NCBI RefSeq assembly: GCF_001311785.1
Contig: NZ_BBBX01000007.1
Coordinates: 31,347 to 95,346 of the forward strand
Source of the DNA: Lacticaseibacillus saniviri JCM 17471 = DSM 24301
GTDB taxonomy: Bacteria > Bacillota > Bacilli > Lactobacillales > Lactobacillaceae
Reading direction: 5' to 3'
Length of the DNA: 64,000 bases
Made by a program: the position numbers and the translations under genes. Below are positions 28,967-38,711 of the stretch, one piece after another (position 1 is the first letter of the stretch; each line of letters opens with the position of its first letter). Below the pieces are notes generated by a model, which saw only the letters and a program-made list of their open reading frames with translations, did not search any database and was not told the origin of the DNA.

Positions 28967-30390
28967 TTATGCTTTGCTCTTTTTACCCTGACGTAACCGT
29001 TCAAAGGCAATGGCCGCCGCAATCACCAGTAAGATGGCGGAGATGAAGAAGGATAGCCGCATCGCCGAAATGAACAAGTCATTTTGATGCAAAGGATACG
29101 TGGTCACGCGTTTGCCTGCTTGGGCACTCATGATGCCAAACAGCGATGTCGTTGAGAAGCTGACCCCAAGAATCATCCCAAGATTCCGTGCCAAGGCATT
29201 GACACTACCGGCAATCCCCAACCGATCAGTCGGTACAGCTGACATCACGGTTGCATTATTAGGTGACTGGAATAAGCCGAGGCCAATCCCAATCAAGATG
29301 GCCGTGCCACCAAAGTACCATAATGAGGTGTCGAGTCCGAATAAACCGTCATGAATTGCGCAATCACCGCGATACTCAAACCGAGTGCCGCAATCTTAGG
29401 CCCACCGAAGCGATCGGCTAGCACCCCACCGACTGGACCAGAGACCAACATCGTCAGTGGAATAATCGACAGCAGGATCCCAGAGAAGCCTGATGAGAAG
29501 CCGCGTGCATTGACCAAATAGTATGGAATCAACACATTGAAGAAGAACCCATTAATGAAGACCAACAGAGCCGCGATGAGGCCCAAGCTGTAGTCCGCAA
29601 TTTTAAAAATCGAGAGATCCAGCAACGGTGCCTTCGCGTGATTTTCAACGTAAACAAAGGCAATAAAGGACAGAATCGCAACCACAAAGCTGGCCCAGAT
29701 GATTGGGGTAAATCCGACGACCTGTGCCTGCAAGACGCCGTAGAAGAAACTGACGATAACCAAGGTGAAGGTCCCAGTCCCCAGCCAATCGATGGGCGCT
29801 GCCTGAACGGGTTCCTGCTTAGGCAGGCTGCGTAACCCGATTAGAATCGCGATTAAGCCAATTGGCACATTGATCCAAAAATATAATTCCATGGTAAATA
29901 ATTGAGAATCAGACCACCAAATGCTGGTCCGGCAACAGACCCTAACGCCACGAAAGTCCCAATAACCCCCATCGCGCGGCCACGTTGGCTCGCAGAAAAA
30001 CGTGCTGGTGGTAATCCCGAAACTATTCGACATGGTCATTGCGGCCCCTGTGGCCTGAATCACCCGTGAGAACAGCAGGAAGGCCAGCCCCATATTGAGC
30101 CCCGATAAGAATGATCCCAGAATGAAGACGGCAGTCCCGATTTTGAAGACGCGACTGCGACCCACGACATCACCCAAGCGACCAAAGAACATCAACAACG
30201 AGCTGATGGTAATCAGATAAATCGAAACCACCCACTCAATCTGACTGGAACTCACATTGAGTGCTTTTGACATAATTGGCATGGCGATATTCACAATCGA
30301 GCCATCCAATGTTGACATGAAACTAAATATTCCCAGCGCAATCAACGTCGAAACGTTCTTGCGCCCTTGTGACGGTGCATTTTGTGCCAT
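28967..30390 (-). CDS. MFS drug exporter, DHA2 (EmrB/QacA-like) family, three frameshifts
   Basis: The ATG at 30390 has AGAGGAAG upstream. About 14 membrane helices are predicted; LDGSIVNIAMPIMS and LGDVVGRSRVFKIG are the family motifs D1 and A. An extra T (A5 run 29996-30000 on the plus strand) and a missing T (run 29877-29881) produce an out-of-frame patch that normally reads FSASQRGRAMGVIGTFVAL and PAFGGLILNYLPWNY. A third lesion near 29335 splits off the last third (GLGLFQSPNNATVMSAVP). Reconstructed length is about 475 residues. Substrate unknown. Confidence 0.87.
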
Positions 30391-30490
30391 AAACTCGCTT
30401 CCTCTCAAAGACAGTATCAGCTTTATTTTGAGCGCACTGGCGGAAATGTCAATTATTTAGTTTGAGTCACGAACAATATTCAAGAACATA

Positions 30491-30521
30491 AAAAAACACC
30501 CAGATTTCTCTGGGTGTTTTT
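30491..30521 (-). terminator. Terminator of the tRNA-Thr gene
   Basis: AAAAACACCCAGA / TCTGGGTGTTTTT hairpin with a T-run on the minus strand, 4 nt after the tRNA 3' end. Confidence 0.9.
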
Positions 30522-30525
30522 GCTC

Positions 30526-30598
30526 AGCCATCTATCGGGCTTGAACCGACGACCTCATCCTTACCATGGATGCGCTCTACCTACTGAGCTAAGATGGC
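30526..30598 (-). tRNA. tRNA-Thr (anticodon GGT)
   Basis: A 73-nt cloverleaf on the minus strand: acceptor GCCATCT/AGATGGC with discriminator T, D stem GCTC/GAGC, anticodon stem CATCC/GGATG around loop ATGGTAA (anticodon GGT, reading ACC and ACT), TPsiC arm with GGTTCAAGCCC. CCA is not encoded. The gene stands alone with its own terminator. Confidence 0.95.
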
Positions 30599-30686
30599 AT
30601 GGCGATTTGTTAAAAACAACTGCCTAACTAATATACAATATACGGCAGATTGTTGCAACACTTTTTCGCCATTTTTTTGAGCAAGA

Positions 30687-31340
30687 TTAGCGTTCTCCAC
30701 GCCATTCAGCCTTGAATTCGTCAAGAAAATCGAGCATCACTTGTTGCCGATGTTGCGCAATTTTTTGGCCGCATCCGTATTCAACAGATCTTGCAGTAAC
30801 AGCAATTTTTCATAGAAATGATTGACTACCGAACTCTCCTGCTGTCGATACGTCTGACCGTCCAATTCACTGCGTGGGGCCACGTCCGGTTGATACATCG
30901 GCGTATCGTGCGCTCCCCCCGTAATAGAAGGTGCGCGCAATGCCAATGGCACCAATCGCATCCAACCGATCCGCATCTTGAACCAACTGGCCTTCTAGGC
31001 TCAATGATGTGGAGTGATCGAGCTGATAGCGATACGACATCTGATCAATAATCGCAAAGATTGCCTGCTGATCATCTTGTGTGATTGCCGCTGTCTGCAT
31101 CGCTTGGCCCGTATTCGCCTTTGCCGCAGCGACATCGTTAACCAGCTTCTGGTCATAGGTATCGTGTAACAGCGCAGCGACCACAACAATATCGCGCTTG
31201 GCCGCGGGCGTTTGTTGCGCCAATTGTTCAGCAATTGCGACCACGCGATCGATATGATCCATCCCGTGTCCGGTGTGATCTGAATCTAACACCTGCTGCG
31301 TGAATTGCTTCAGCTGTGCCCATTGTTGGGTACTAAGCAT
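30687..31340 (-). CDS. HD domain phosphohydrolase (YedJ-like), two homopolymer frameshifts
   Basis: The ATG at 31340 follows AGAGGATTACG and overlaps the stop of the aldo/keto reductase gene (ATGCTTAG), suggesting translational coupling. HD-motif residues are GHGMDHIDRV, AALLHDTYD and LVQDADRLDAIGAIG. Removing one C from the C6 run (30915-30920) joins GGAHDTPMYQPD, and adding one base to the T6 run (30761-30766) gives AQHRQQVMLDFLDEF and a stop at 30687. Reconstructed length is about 217 residues. A nucleotide phosphohydrolase role is inferred from family. Confidence 0.87.
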
Positions 31341-32241
31341 CGTAATCCTCTGGGGAATCTGGCCATTGATCGACTTCATCCTTGTAACCCTTTGGATTGC
31401 CGTGCCAATAGAAATCATCCAGCCACAAGCTGCGTTGTTCCTTATTCAGGTCTTCAATTTGCTTCATTTCAGCTTGGCTGAGTTGGAAGTCATAGACATC
31501 CGCATTTTCAATAATCCGTGCTTCATGAACGGACTTTGGAATCGTGATGATGTCACTCTGCAAGTCAAAGCGCAAGATAACTTGGGCTGTTGTCTTGTGA
31601 TGTGCATCAGCAATGGCTTGAATGGCTGGGTTCGTCAAACTTGCCCCACCGCCCAATGGTGACCATGCTTCAATCGCGATATCATACTTCTTCGCAAATT
31701 CACGAATCTTGGTATCTTGCACGAGTGGGTTGAATTCAATTTGGTCAACCGCTGGCACCACTGTTCCGGCATCCAGAATCTGTTGTAAGTGTGTTTCGTC
31801 GAAGTTAGAAACACCGATAGCACGCACACGGCCTGCCTTGTACAGGGTTTCCAGTGCTTGCCAAGTTGCGACAAAGGTATCATCGACTGGCCAGTGAATC
31901 AGGTATAAGTCAATGTAATCGAGTCCCAAACGCTTCAACGTGCCTTCAAACTTTTGCAAGGTTGAATCAAAGCCTTGGTCGCCATTGAAGACCTTGGTTG
32001 TGATGAAGAGATCTTCGCGCTTCTTGCCTGTTGCTTCGAGGCCGGCAGCAATTCCGCGGCCCACACCAGTTTCGTTCCCGTATTGCTTAGCGGTATCGAT
32101 TAAGGTGTAGCCATCCTTGATTGCCTGCGTCACGCTGGTTTCTGCGGTTTTGTTGTCGGTCTTCCAGACACCTAACCCCAGACGTGGCATCTCCACGCCA
32201 TTGTTCAATACATACTTACTGTCTAAATTAAATTGTGCCAT
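31333..32241 (-). CDS. Aldo/keto reductase (2,5-diketo-D-gluconate reductase-like)
   Basis: About 302 residues from the ATG at 32241 (GAAAGGATGGTCAATC leader). Conserved features are LGLGVWKT, LIDTAKQYGNE with catalytic Asp and Tyr, TTKVF with Lys, LIHWPVDD with His, GVSNFDETHL, and PLGGGA. It belongs to the AKR5-type group that reduces ketoaldehydes or methylglyoxal with NADPH. The substrate is uncertain. It overlaps the HD hydrolase gene. Confidence 0.93.
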   Translation of the reverse strand: MAQFNLDSKYVLNNGVEMPRLGLGVWKTDNKTAETSVTQAIKDGYTLIDTAKQYGNETGVGRGIAAGLEATGKKREDLFITTKVFNGDQGFDSTLQKFEGTLKRLGLDYIDLYLIHWPVDDTFVATWQALETLYKAGRVRAIGVSNFDETHLQQILDAGTVVPAVDQIEFNPLVQDTKIREFAKKYDIAIEAWSPLGGGASLTNPAIQAIADAHHKTTAQVILRFDLQSDIITIPKSVHEARIIENADVYDFQLSQAEMKQIEDLNKEQRSLWLDDFYWHGNPKGYKDEVDQWPDSPEDYDA

Positions 32242-32311
32242 GATTGACCATCCTTTCAAAGTGATTCCAATTCATTATAACACGCAGTTAGCATCACTTT
32301 GAGTCGACCGC

Positions 32312-32761
32312 CTAGTTTTGAACAGCGGCTAAACCTTTACGAGAAATTGGGCCCACAATCAGTAATTGCAGTGGTAGTGCCACAATCAAATTAAAAATCC
32401 AGCCGTGACCATACTGTGCCCAGCCAACTTGGCCTTCCATCAGCAGACCATAAAGTGTCATGATGCTCACCATGCCCAACACCATCAAGCTTGAGATTGT
32501 GATCGCAATCTTAAGCGGATGCGTATTTGCAGGATCCTTAATCAGGAATGTGAATACCACACCTTTGACAATCGGGCCCACTACGGCCAGATCAAAGATA
32601 GCCGCAACCAATAGTCCTAATGGGAAGCCAATCAAGACCTTCCCCGCCGTTGTTAGGCTCATTCCTTGGGCCATAATCACGTTGTATGCGCTCATGACAA
32701 AAACCATCATTCCCGCCATCATTCCGGTAAAAAGTAATTCTTCTTTAAAATTATTAGGCAT
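32312..32761 (-). CDS. DUF2798 family membrane protein
   Basis: 149 residues with four hydrophobic segments in two similar halves (MMAGMMVFVMSAYNVIMAQG and SIMTLYGLLMEG...), the DUF2798 arrangement. Function is unknown. The ATG overlaps the end of the MarR gene by 8 nt, so the two are coexpressed and the protein is probably controlled by that regulator. Confidence 0.82.
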   Translation of the reverse strand: MPNNFKEELLFTGMMAGMMVFVMSAYNVIMAQGMSLTTAGKVLIGFPLGLLVAAIFDLAVVGPIVKGVVFTFLIKDPANTHPLKIAITISSLMVLGMVSIMTLYGLLMEGQVGWAQYGHGWIFNLIVALPLQLLIVGPISRKGLAAVQN

Positions 32762-33176
32762 TGTTCTGTTCTCCTTTTGTGATGTGTTCGAGTAGTGCTG
32801 TCAGCGAAGCAACCGTAGCTGCATCGTAATCCGCCAAAAGCGCCTCATCCGCGTCGTGCATATAAGCTTGAATAACCGCTTCTAATTCCTGAGCGCGGGG
32901 TAATAATAACACCAGTTTCTGGCGCGCGTCTGCTTTTAAGCTCTCGCGTTTGACCAGATCTAATTTCTCCATCCGCTGCAGAATCATCGTTGCCGTGGAG
33001 CGCTGAATATTGAACTCTTTTTCAATATCCTTTTGCGTCACATTCTGCGTGCGACTGAGATAATCGATCATCGCCATCTGTGTGCTGGTGAGCCCATATT
33101 GCTTGGCAAAGTCATCAAATTCACGCGTTAGTTGGTTCGCTGCCAGCTTGATGAGCCGACCAAAATAAATTGTCAT
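32754..33176 (-). CDS. MarR family transcriptional regulator
   Basis: 140 residues. The winged helix spans about residues 30-100 (YGLTSTQMAMIDYLS, VTQKDIEKEFNIQRSTATMILQRMEKLDLV), as in MarR/SlyA proteins. First gene of a two-gene operon with the DUF2798 gene, with a palindromic site next to its promoter, so it is likely autoregulated and responds to a small ligand. Confidence 0.92.
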   Translation of the reverse strand: MTIYFGRLIKLAANQLTREFDDFAKQYGLTSTQMAMIDYLSRTQNVTQKDIEKEFNIQRSTATMILQRMEKLDLVKRESLKADARQKLVLLLPRAQELEAVIQAYMHDADEALLADYDAATVASLTALLEHITKGEQNNA

Positions 33177-33191
33177 CCTGTCCCTCCATAT

Positions 33192-33237
33192 TTGTTAGCC
33201 AGCTAACAATATTACACTTTCTGAAAACAGATTGCAA
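33192..33237 (-). promoter_or_regulatory. MarR operon promoter and operator
   Basis: On the minus strand TTGCAA (33232-33237) is 17 bp from TAATAT (33209-33214). Immediately downstream, TTGTTAGC-CA-GCTAACAA (33192-33209) is a perfect inverted repeat of 8-bp arms covering the transcription start, a typical MarR operator. Confidence 0.83.
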
Positions 33238-33255
33238 GTGACCGGAAAATGACGC

Positions 33256-33303
33256 AAAAAAGGTTGCAGCCGCACCGTTATTGGTGTGGTCACAACCTTT
33301 TAT
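33256..33303 (-). terminator. Terminator of the aldo/keto reductase gene at 33314
   Basis: AAAAAAGGTTG... pairs with ...CAACCTTTT with an inner CCGCACC/GGTGTGG stem; T-run on the minus strand. Confidence 0.82.
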
Positions 33304-33313
33304 TATTTTGCGT

Positions 33314-34303
33314 TCACTTCAAAATAGCGTCAATCGCTGCCAGTTCATCTGACGTGAAGTCCAAATGCTTCACGGCTTCTAGATTATCAGCCAAGTGATC
33401 CACGGATGTTGTGCCAATGATCACACTGGTCACAACGGGATCACGCAACAACCAAGCCAATGCCATCTGCGCCAATGTCTGTTGCCGGGACTTGGCAATG
33501 TCATTGAGTTGATTGAGCTGCTTCACCACAGCATCTGGTCCTTGCGCCAAAGTACTATCGTTGGTTGGATGAATCTTGAAGCTATCTGGAATCCCGTTGA
33601 GATAACGGCCAGATAACAAGCCTTCTGAGAGTGGGCCGTAAGCCACAAGCCCAGCGTTATCCGCCTTTAAGGCATCTAACAGACCGGTGGTTTCAACATC
33701 GCGATTGAACATGTTATAGCTAGACTGGTTGACCACAAATGGTGTGCCCAGTTGCTTGAACAGCTTGATGGCATCTTGTGTTTGTGGCGTATCGAAATTT
33801 GAAATCCCGATGTAGAGTGCCTTGCCTTGGCGGACTACGGTATCTAACGCCTGAACGGTCTCCTCAAGCGCCACTGTATCGTCAAAGCGATGTGCGTAAT
33901 AGAGATCGACATAGTCCAAATTGAGCCGTTGGAGTGAGTCATCGATGCCTTGAAGAATCGCTTTACGGGAGGTGCCATTACCATAAGGCCCTGGATGAAT
34001 CTCAAACCCGACCTTGGTACTGATGACGAGCTCATCGCGATAAGCCTTGAGCTCCTTATTGAGCACTTCACCTAAGAGGCTCTCACTCGAGCCAAAGTCC
34101 GTGCCACCATAGTGATTAGCGACATCAAAATGAAAAATGCCGTGATCAAAGGCACTCAAAATCACATCGCGGCGATCTGCCAATGGATCACTGCTACCGA
34201 AATGCTGCCACAATCCCAGTGAGATAACAGGTAACATTAGGCCACTATTGCCCGCATGTCGCACAGGGACTTGTTCATAACGATCACTTGCTGCTTGATA
34301 CAT
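33314..34303 (-). CDS. Aldo/keto reductase (YghZ/L-glyceraldehyde 3-phosphate reductase-like)
   Basis: An intact 329-residue AKR14-type enzyme. Features are LGLWQHFG, HFDVANHYGG with catalytic Asp and Tyr, ISTKVGF with Lys, YYAHRFDD with His, IGISNFDT, and the long GPLSEGLLSGRYL segment. The YghZ group reduces L-glyceraldehyde 3-phosphate and methylglyoxal. Monocistronic, with an inverted repeat in its promoter region. Confidence 0.93.
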   Translation of the reverse strand: MYQAASDRYEQVPVRHAGNSGLMLPVISLGLWQHFGSSDPLADRRDVILSAFDHGIFHFDVANHYGGTDFGSSESLLGEVLNKELKAYRDELVISTKVGFEIHPGPYGNGTSRKAILQGIDDSLQRLNLDYVDLYYAHRFDDTVALEETVQALDTVVRQGKALYIGISNFDTPQTQDAIKLFKQLGTPFVVNQSSYNMFNRDVETTGLLDALKADNAGLVAYGPLSEGLLSGRYLNGIPDSFKIHPTNDSTLAQGPDAVVKQLNQLNDIAKSRQQTLAQMALAWLLRDPVVTSVIIGTTSVDHLADNLEAVKHLDFTSDELAAIDAILK

Positions 34304-34322
34304 TGTGGTTTCCCCCTCAGTC

Positions 34323-34346
34323 TTACCACCACCGCAGTGGTAGTAA
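34323..34346. promoter_or_regulatory. Inverted repeat upstream of the YghZ-like gene
   Basis: TTACCACCAC-CGCA-GTGGTAGTAA: 10-bp arms with one mismatch, in the 5' region of the gene at 33314-34303. A likely operator; the regulator is not adjacent. Confidence 0.5.
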
Positions 34347-34378
34347 CCGTTTTCTTAGTCTCACTCTATCCTACCACA

Positions 34379-35191
34379 TTACAGCTTAAAATAGTTTTGT
34401 AAGAAACGGGCAACACCGTCTTCGGTATTGGCATTGGTCATGAATCGAGCGGCCGCGCTGACTTCTGGGACCGCATTGGCCATGGCCACACTGATACCGG
34501 CCGCCTGTAACATTCCGAGATCATTCATGCCATCGCCAAACACAATCGTGCGACTGGCTGGGATGCCGGTCTTTTCCTGTAATTCCTTGATGGCCGTTGA
34601 CTTGTCGACGTTCTTTGGAATCAATTCGATGTTATCGTGATTTGATGCCGACAGATGCAAGAGATTCGTTGCCCCGAGTTCAACCATCGTGTGCGCTAAA
34701 CCGGCTGGATCATGTGGACTGAGCACAAAGCCATTGGTGATTTCTTGTTCATGTGCCAACAGTGATGGCAAATCTGGCAACTGAACGGTGGTGACCACAT
34801 CTTGATCGGGCGAGAAGGACATCAGTGCCTTTTCGATGAACTTAGGTGGCGTCTTGGTGTAGAACACCTGATTATCAGAAAAATAAAACGCAGGCAGCTC
34901 ATATTTTGCCGTCACCTGTTCAATTTGGGTCAGTGCTTCTTCGCCCAGCAGATGATGCTCGCGGTGACCATTGAAATCGTAGACCGCCCCATTGGACGCG
35001 ATGATTTGCGCTTCTGGACTGACCTGACTCGAGATGAATTCGGCCAGTGCATACATTCGGCCACTAGCAACGTAGAATTGATGACCGGCCGCCATCAATT
35101 GGTTGAGGACTTTGACAGTTGGTGCGGTCACTTTGGTGTGATCCACGGCGAGCGTTCCATCGATATCGGAAATGATTAAATGTGGCTGCAT
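34379..35191 (-). CDS. Cof-type HAD family phosphatase
   Basis: About 270 residues from the ATG at 35191 (AGAGGAATTAGC leader). HAD motifs: ISDIDGTLA with the nucleophilic Asp, VASGR, a Lys in NVDKSTAIKELQ, and FGDGMNDLGML. The cap domain places it in the Cof (IIB) group that dephosphorylates sugar or flavin phosphates. Substrate unknown. A second family member is at 39894-40702. Confidence 0.92.
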   Translation of the reverse strand: MQPHLIISDIDGTLAVDHTKVTAPTVKVLNQLMAAGHQFYVASGRMYALAEFISSQVSPEAQIIASNGAVYDFNGHREHHLLGEEALTQIEQVTAKYELPAFYFSDNQVFYTKTPPKFIEKALMSFSPDQDVVTTVQLPDLPSLLAHEQEITNGFVLSPHDPAGLAHTMVELGATNLLHLSASNHDNIELIPKNVDKSTAIKELQEKTGIPASRTIVFGDGMNDLGMLQAAGISVAMANAVPEVSAAARFMTNANTEDGVARFLQNYFKL

Positions 35192-35268
35192 GCTAATTCC
35201 TCTTTCTGTGTGAGTAGGCCCCTCTTGGCCCCTCACAACATTCTTTTCTCAAGATATTCTAAACCTAA

Positions 35269-35317
35269 ATAGGAGTTGTGACAAAATCAAACCATTTTGT
35301 CGCAACTCCTATTTGAT
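35269..35317. terminator. Terminator
   Basis: AATAGGAGTTGTGACAAAAT pairs with ATTTTGTCGCAACTCCTATT. It closes the small gene at 35347-35682. Confidence 0.88.
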
Positions 35318-35346
35318 AAGCAATATGTGCTGCGCCGACGCTGGGT

Positions 35347-35682
35347 TTACAGCCCTTGTGGTAAGTCAGCGACGATATTTTGAAGCCATGTTTCCCATGG
35401 TGTATCAGGAATACCATTGGCGTTGAAGCTGATATTGAGCGCTTGAATCAAACCGATCAAGTTCCCACGACGCTGTGTCAGCAGACCATTTTTCACGTCT
35501 TCTGCTGTTAAACTGCGATTATCTAATAAGTATTGATTGATATCCGCAACATGACCACTCTGATCGAGTTGGGAGAGCACGTCCATCCCATCCGCATGAT
35601 AATGTGCGGTATAAAAAGCAATAAAGTTTTCTAGTGCCGTTTGTTGAGCTTCTTGACTTAATTGATCGATCGTTGCCATCAT
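35347..35682 (-). CDS. Hypothetical protein (111 aa)
   Basis: Not recognised. The protein is acidic, soluble and mostly helical, with no signal peptide and no cysteine motif. AAGG lies 7 nt before the ATG, and it has its own terminator, so it is likely a real, separately transcribed gene. The codon usage is like that of its neighbours. Confidence 0.7.
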   Translation of the reverse strand: MMATIDQLSQEAQQTALENFIAFYTAHYHADGMDVLSQLDQSGHVADINQYLLDNRSLTAEDVKNGLLTQRRGNLIGLIQALNISFNANGIPDTPWETWLQNIVADLPQGL

Positions 35683-35753
35683 TACACAACCTTTTTTAAT
35701 TTAATAACTCCACGATAGCGAAAAAAGACTCTTTTGGCAACATTAATGTGAGT

Positions 35754-37100
35754 TTAATTGGAGGTGTGGCTCGAACCAACACTGCGACTCAGCACAAAAC
35801 CAACGATAAATCCGACAATGGCTGGCACAACCCAACCCAAGCCTTCCGCAAAACCGGGCAATACTTGACCCATGGACACCAAGTGTTGAACTGTTGTGCC
35901 CTGCCAAGCAGCGGGCATCGCCTTTAAGCCATCGAGAATCGCCGGAATCACAGTGAACAGCGTCACGGTCCCGAATAACCATTTGGACTCACCCCACAAT
36001 GGAATGCCGAGGCCCAAAATAATCAAGGTGATGGCGAGCGGATAGATGAAGAACAGCACCGGTGTTGAAATCTGCAGCAATTGATCTAACCCCACATTGG
36101 CGACAATCATGGGTAAGACACTAGCGAGCAGAATTAACCCCTGGTAAGGCAGCTTAGGAAACAGTTCCTTGAAGGTATCACCAAACGCTGTGATTAAGCC
36201 GACGCCAGTTTTCAAGCAGGCCAAGATAACGATACCGGCGAGTAACAGGTTACCCAAGGGGCCAAAGTAGGCGTGCGCCACATTGGCGAGAATCACACCA
36301 CCATTATCAGCCCGCGGAAACGCGCCTAGGGCATTGCGCCCCAACAAGGCGAGCAAGGCATAGATGACTGCCATAATCCCGACCGCAAACACGCCTGACT
36401 TCATGGTCTCCTTGGCAATTTGACCCGGTTGCGTGACACCCAGGCGTTTGATCGCGTCCACGATCACGACACCAAAGGCTAATGCCGCCAATGCATCCAT
36501 CGTCATATACCCCGATGTGAACCCTGTCAGCAGTGGTTGCGCCACATATGCGCCACGGGCCGCACCACCATGCCCCAGTGGTTTAAATAAGACCATTAAC
36601 AGCAAAACACCCAAGAATAGTAAGAAGATGGGTGTCAGAATTTTACCCACGTACGTCATAATTTTGCCGGGACGGCGCGATAACCACCACGCGATACCGA
36701 AGAAAATAACTGTATAACCGGCTAACGCCCATGGCTGATCAGACTTACTGATGAAGGGACTCAAGCCCACTTCATACGAAATGGTTGCCAGCCGCGGCGT
36801 CGCAAACGCGGGCCCCACACTGAGGTAAAGCATCATTGTGAATATGTAGCCGTAGAGCGGACTGACCTTTTTGGCGAGGTGAAACACGCCTTCTGAGCGA
36901 CTGTTACCGATTGCCACAACACCTAACAAAGGTAAGCCGACCCCCGAGATGATGAATCCCAGTGCAGCCAACCACATGTGGCTCCCCGCTTCTTGTCCCA
37001 TGAAGACGGGAAAAATCAAATTACCCGCGCCAAAGAATAAGCCAAACAACATGGTACCGATAAAAATTAACTCACGTGACGAAAGACGCCTCTTTTCCAT
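35754..37100 (-). CDS. brnQ: Branched-chain amino acid transport system II carrier protein (BrnQ)
   Basis: About 448 residues from the ATG at 37100, spaced 7 nt from AGGGGG. Twelve membrane helices; the opening LFGLFFGAGNLIFPVFMGQEAG is the BrnQ signature. The family imports leucine, isoleucine and valine with sodium or protons. It follows the YczE-like gene by 22 nt, probably cotranscribed. Confidence 0.95.
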   Translation of the reverse strand: MEKRRLSSRELIFIGTMLFGLFFGAGNLIFPVFMGQEAGSHMWLAALGFIISGVGLPLLGVVAIGNSRSEGVFHLAKKVSPLYGYIFTMMLYLSVGPAFATPRLATISYEVGLSPFISKSDQPWALAGYTVIFFGIAWWLSRRPGKIMTYVGKILTPIFLLFLGVLLLMVLFKPLGHGGAARGAYVAQPLLTGFTSGYMTMDALAALAFGVVIVDAIKRLGVTQPGQIAKETMKSGVFAVGIMAVIYALLALLGRNALGAFPRADNGGVILANVAHAYFGPLGNLLLAGIVILACLKTGVGLITAFGDTFKELFPKLPYQGLILLASVLPMIVANVGLDQLLQISTPVLFFIYPLAITLIILGLGIPLWGESKWLFGTVTLFTVIPAILDGLKAMPAAWQGTTVQHLVSMGQVLPGFAEGLGWVVPAIVGFIVGFVLSRSVGSSHTSN

Positions 37101-37122
37101 ACTCATTCCCCCTGATTCAAGC

Positions 37123-37794
37123 CTAGCGACTCAGGTTGCGGTGCTTCAAGGCTGGGAAAACGACCTTGTCTGCCACACCAACCATTGCGCCTTGGAACAA
37201 TAGTGCAAAGATTGTTCCAATATTAACAGCATAAATGTTGCCTGTGAAGAAATAAATCACAATAATGGCAATCAATGGTGGTGTAAAGGATAACACTTGG
37301 GCAATAGCAGGATTCCCATGCACATAGTCGAAGCGGATGATTTGCATCAAATCATCGGCCGGATGTAAAACAACATTGATCCGTTGATAGATTGAAATCC
37401 CAATACTGATGAACATCACGCCGACAAAATCCAACAAGACCCGCGCAATCAGTGGTAAACTGTTAAGCGATGTCATGCCAAGTAGTTGCGTAAACCAGCC
37501 AATTAGGTATGAAAATGGCACCATGAAGACAAAGTTGCCGACAATTCGGCGCCATTCAAATTTGCGCAATAAAATAACGTTGAGGGTGATAATAAACAGA
37601 CCATTCAGCACCAACATATTTCCCAGACTAATCGGTGTGATGTGACTGATATTAACGGCCGCAGCGGTCCAAAACGCGCTCCCCAGATTGAGTGAGACGG
37701 TCAATGCGTTCCCTAAGGCATTGATCAACAGTGACACAATAAAGTAAATCACTAATCGGGTCGTGCTCAGTTTCGGTTCATTCTTGTCCTTCAT
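37123..37794 (-). CDS. YczE/YyaS/YitT family membrane protein
   Basis: 223 residues, five or six hydrophobic segments, with the family pattern NALGNALTVSLNLGSAFWTA near the N-terminus and HPADDLMQIIRF around residue 147. Members are integral membrane proteins of unknown function, sometimes linked to amino acid or antibiotic transport. Located just upstream of brnQ in the same direction, which fits a transport-related role. Confidence 0.85.
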   Translation of the reverse strand: MKDKNEPKLSTTRLVIYFIVSLLINALGNALTVSLNLGSAFWTAAAVNISHITPISLGNMLVLNGLFIITLNVILLRKFEWRRIVGNFVFMVPFSYLIGWFTQLLGMTSLNSLPLIARVLLDFVGVMFISIGISIYQRINVVLHPADDLMQIIRFDYVHGNPAIAQVLSFTPPLIAIIVIYFFTGNIYAVNIGTIFALLFQGAMVGVADKVVFPALKHRNLSR

Positions 37795-37962
37795 GCTTGC
37801 TCCTCCTTGTGTGGGTGTCGAGTCAACCCACCGATGAAACGCTGATTTGCGCTCCCACGTGCATCAAATGTTACACGCTTTCTCACATTGACCAAGTATA
37901 GCACTGGATCGCCAATTTATCGGGCTGGCGGTCCGGCAATTTGTTAAAAAGGAGTCCAACTC

Positions 37963-38650
37963 ATGACACAATCTTTTCCCACCAATGAACGTTTAATGAT
38001 CGGTAGTCTGCTGGCCGCTTCTGCCGGGGGCTTTGATGCTTTCACTTACCTCCAGCACGGCGAAGTCTTTGCTGGGCTGCAGACCGGGAACCTAATTCTC
38101 TTAGGGGTTCACTTAGGCCAAGGCCAATTCGGTGTCACCATCCACTATCTCATTCCTATTCTTGCCTTTATTTTCGGGACCATGGTGGCACGTTTCTTCC
38201 AGCACACAATCAAAAAGCAAGCAACCATTAGCAGCGCCACAACTCATCATCACGTGGGAAATTCTGCTCACTGCGATTGTTGCCTTGGCCGATCCCGTGT
38301 TGCCTGATCTGTTAGCTAGTGCATTGATTTCGATGACAGCCGCAGCCCAACTTCAGGAATTCCGCAAATTAAAGGGTGGCCCCTTCACCTCATTGATGAT
38401 GACCGGGAACCTGCGCACCGTTGCGGAAGGCATCTATGATGGGTTGATTCACCACAACACCGATGCGAGTCGCAAGGCCCTAGACATTCTCACCATCATT
38501 CTCAGCTTCAGTTTCGGTGCTGGCTTAGTTGGGGGCTTCTCCCACATGTTCTCACACTACGTCATCCTGATTTCAACGCTGTTCCTCAGCATTATCTGGT
38601 TTGTTTTCTGGCGCAGCCGTTTGATTTTGAGCAAGGAACAGGGAAAATAA
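37963..38650 (+). CDS. YoaK family (DUF1275) membrane protein, frameshifted
   Basis: From the ATG at 37963 (AAGGAG leader) the protein begins with the DUF1275 signature (SAGGFDAFTYLQHGEVFAGLQTGN, quoted in part: GGFDAFTY, GLQTGNLILLG). The frame breaks near 38235-38245 and continues in another frame as ITWEILLTAIVALADP and FTSLMMTGNLRTVAEGIY to 38650. Reconstructed length is about 229 residues with six helices, normal for the family. Function unknown. Confidence 0.87.
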
Positions 38651-38662
38651 CCTCGCTCGTAC

Positions 38663-38711
38663 AAAAAATAGAGATTGCGAACGAATCACTCATTCACAGT
38701 CTCTATTTTTT
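38663..38711. terminator. Bidirectional terminator
   Basis: AAAAAATAGAGATTG pairs with CAGTCTCTATTTTTT around a long loop, between the YoaK-like gene and the small membrane protein gene. Confidence 0.8.
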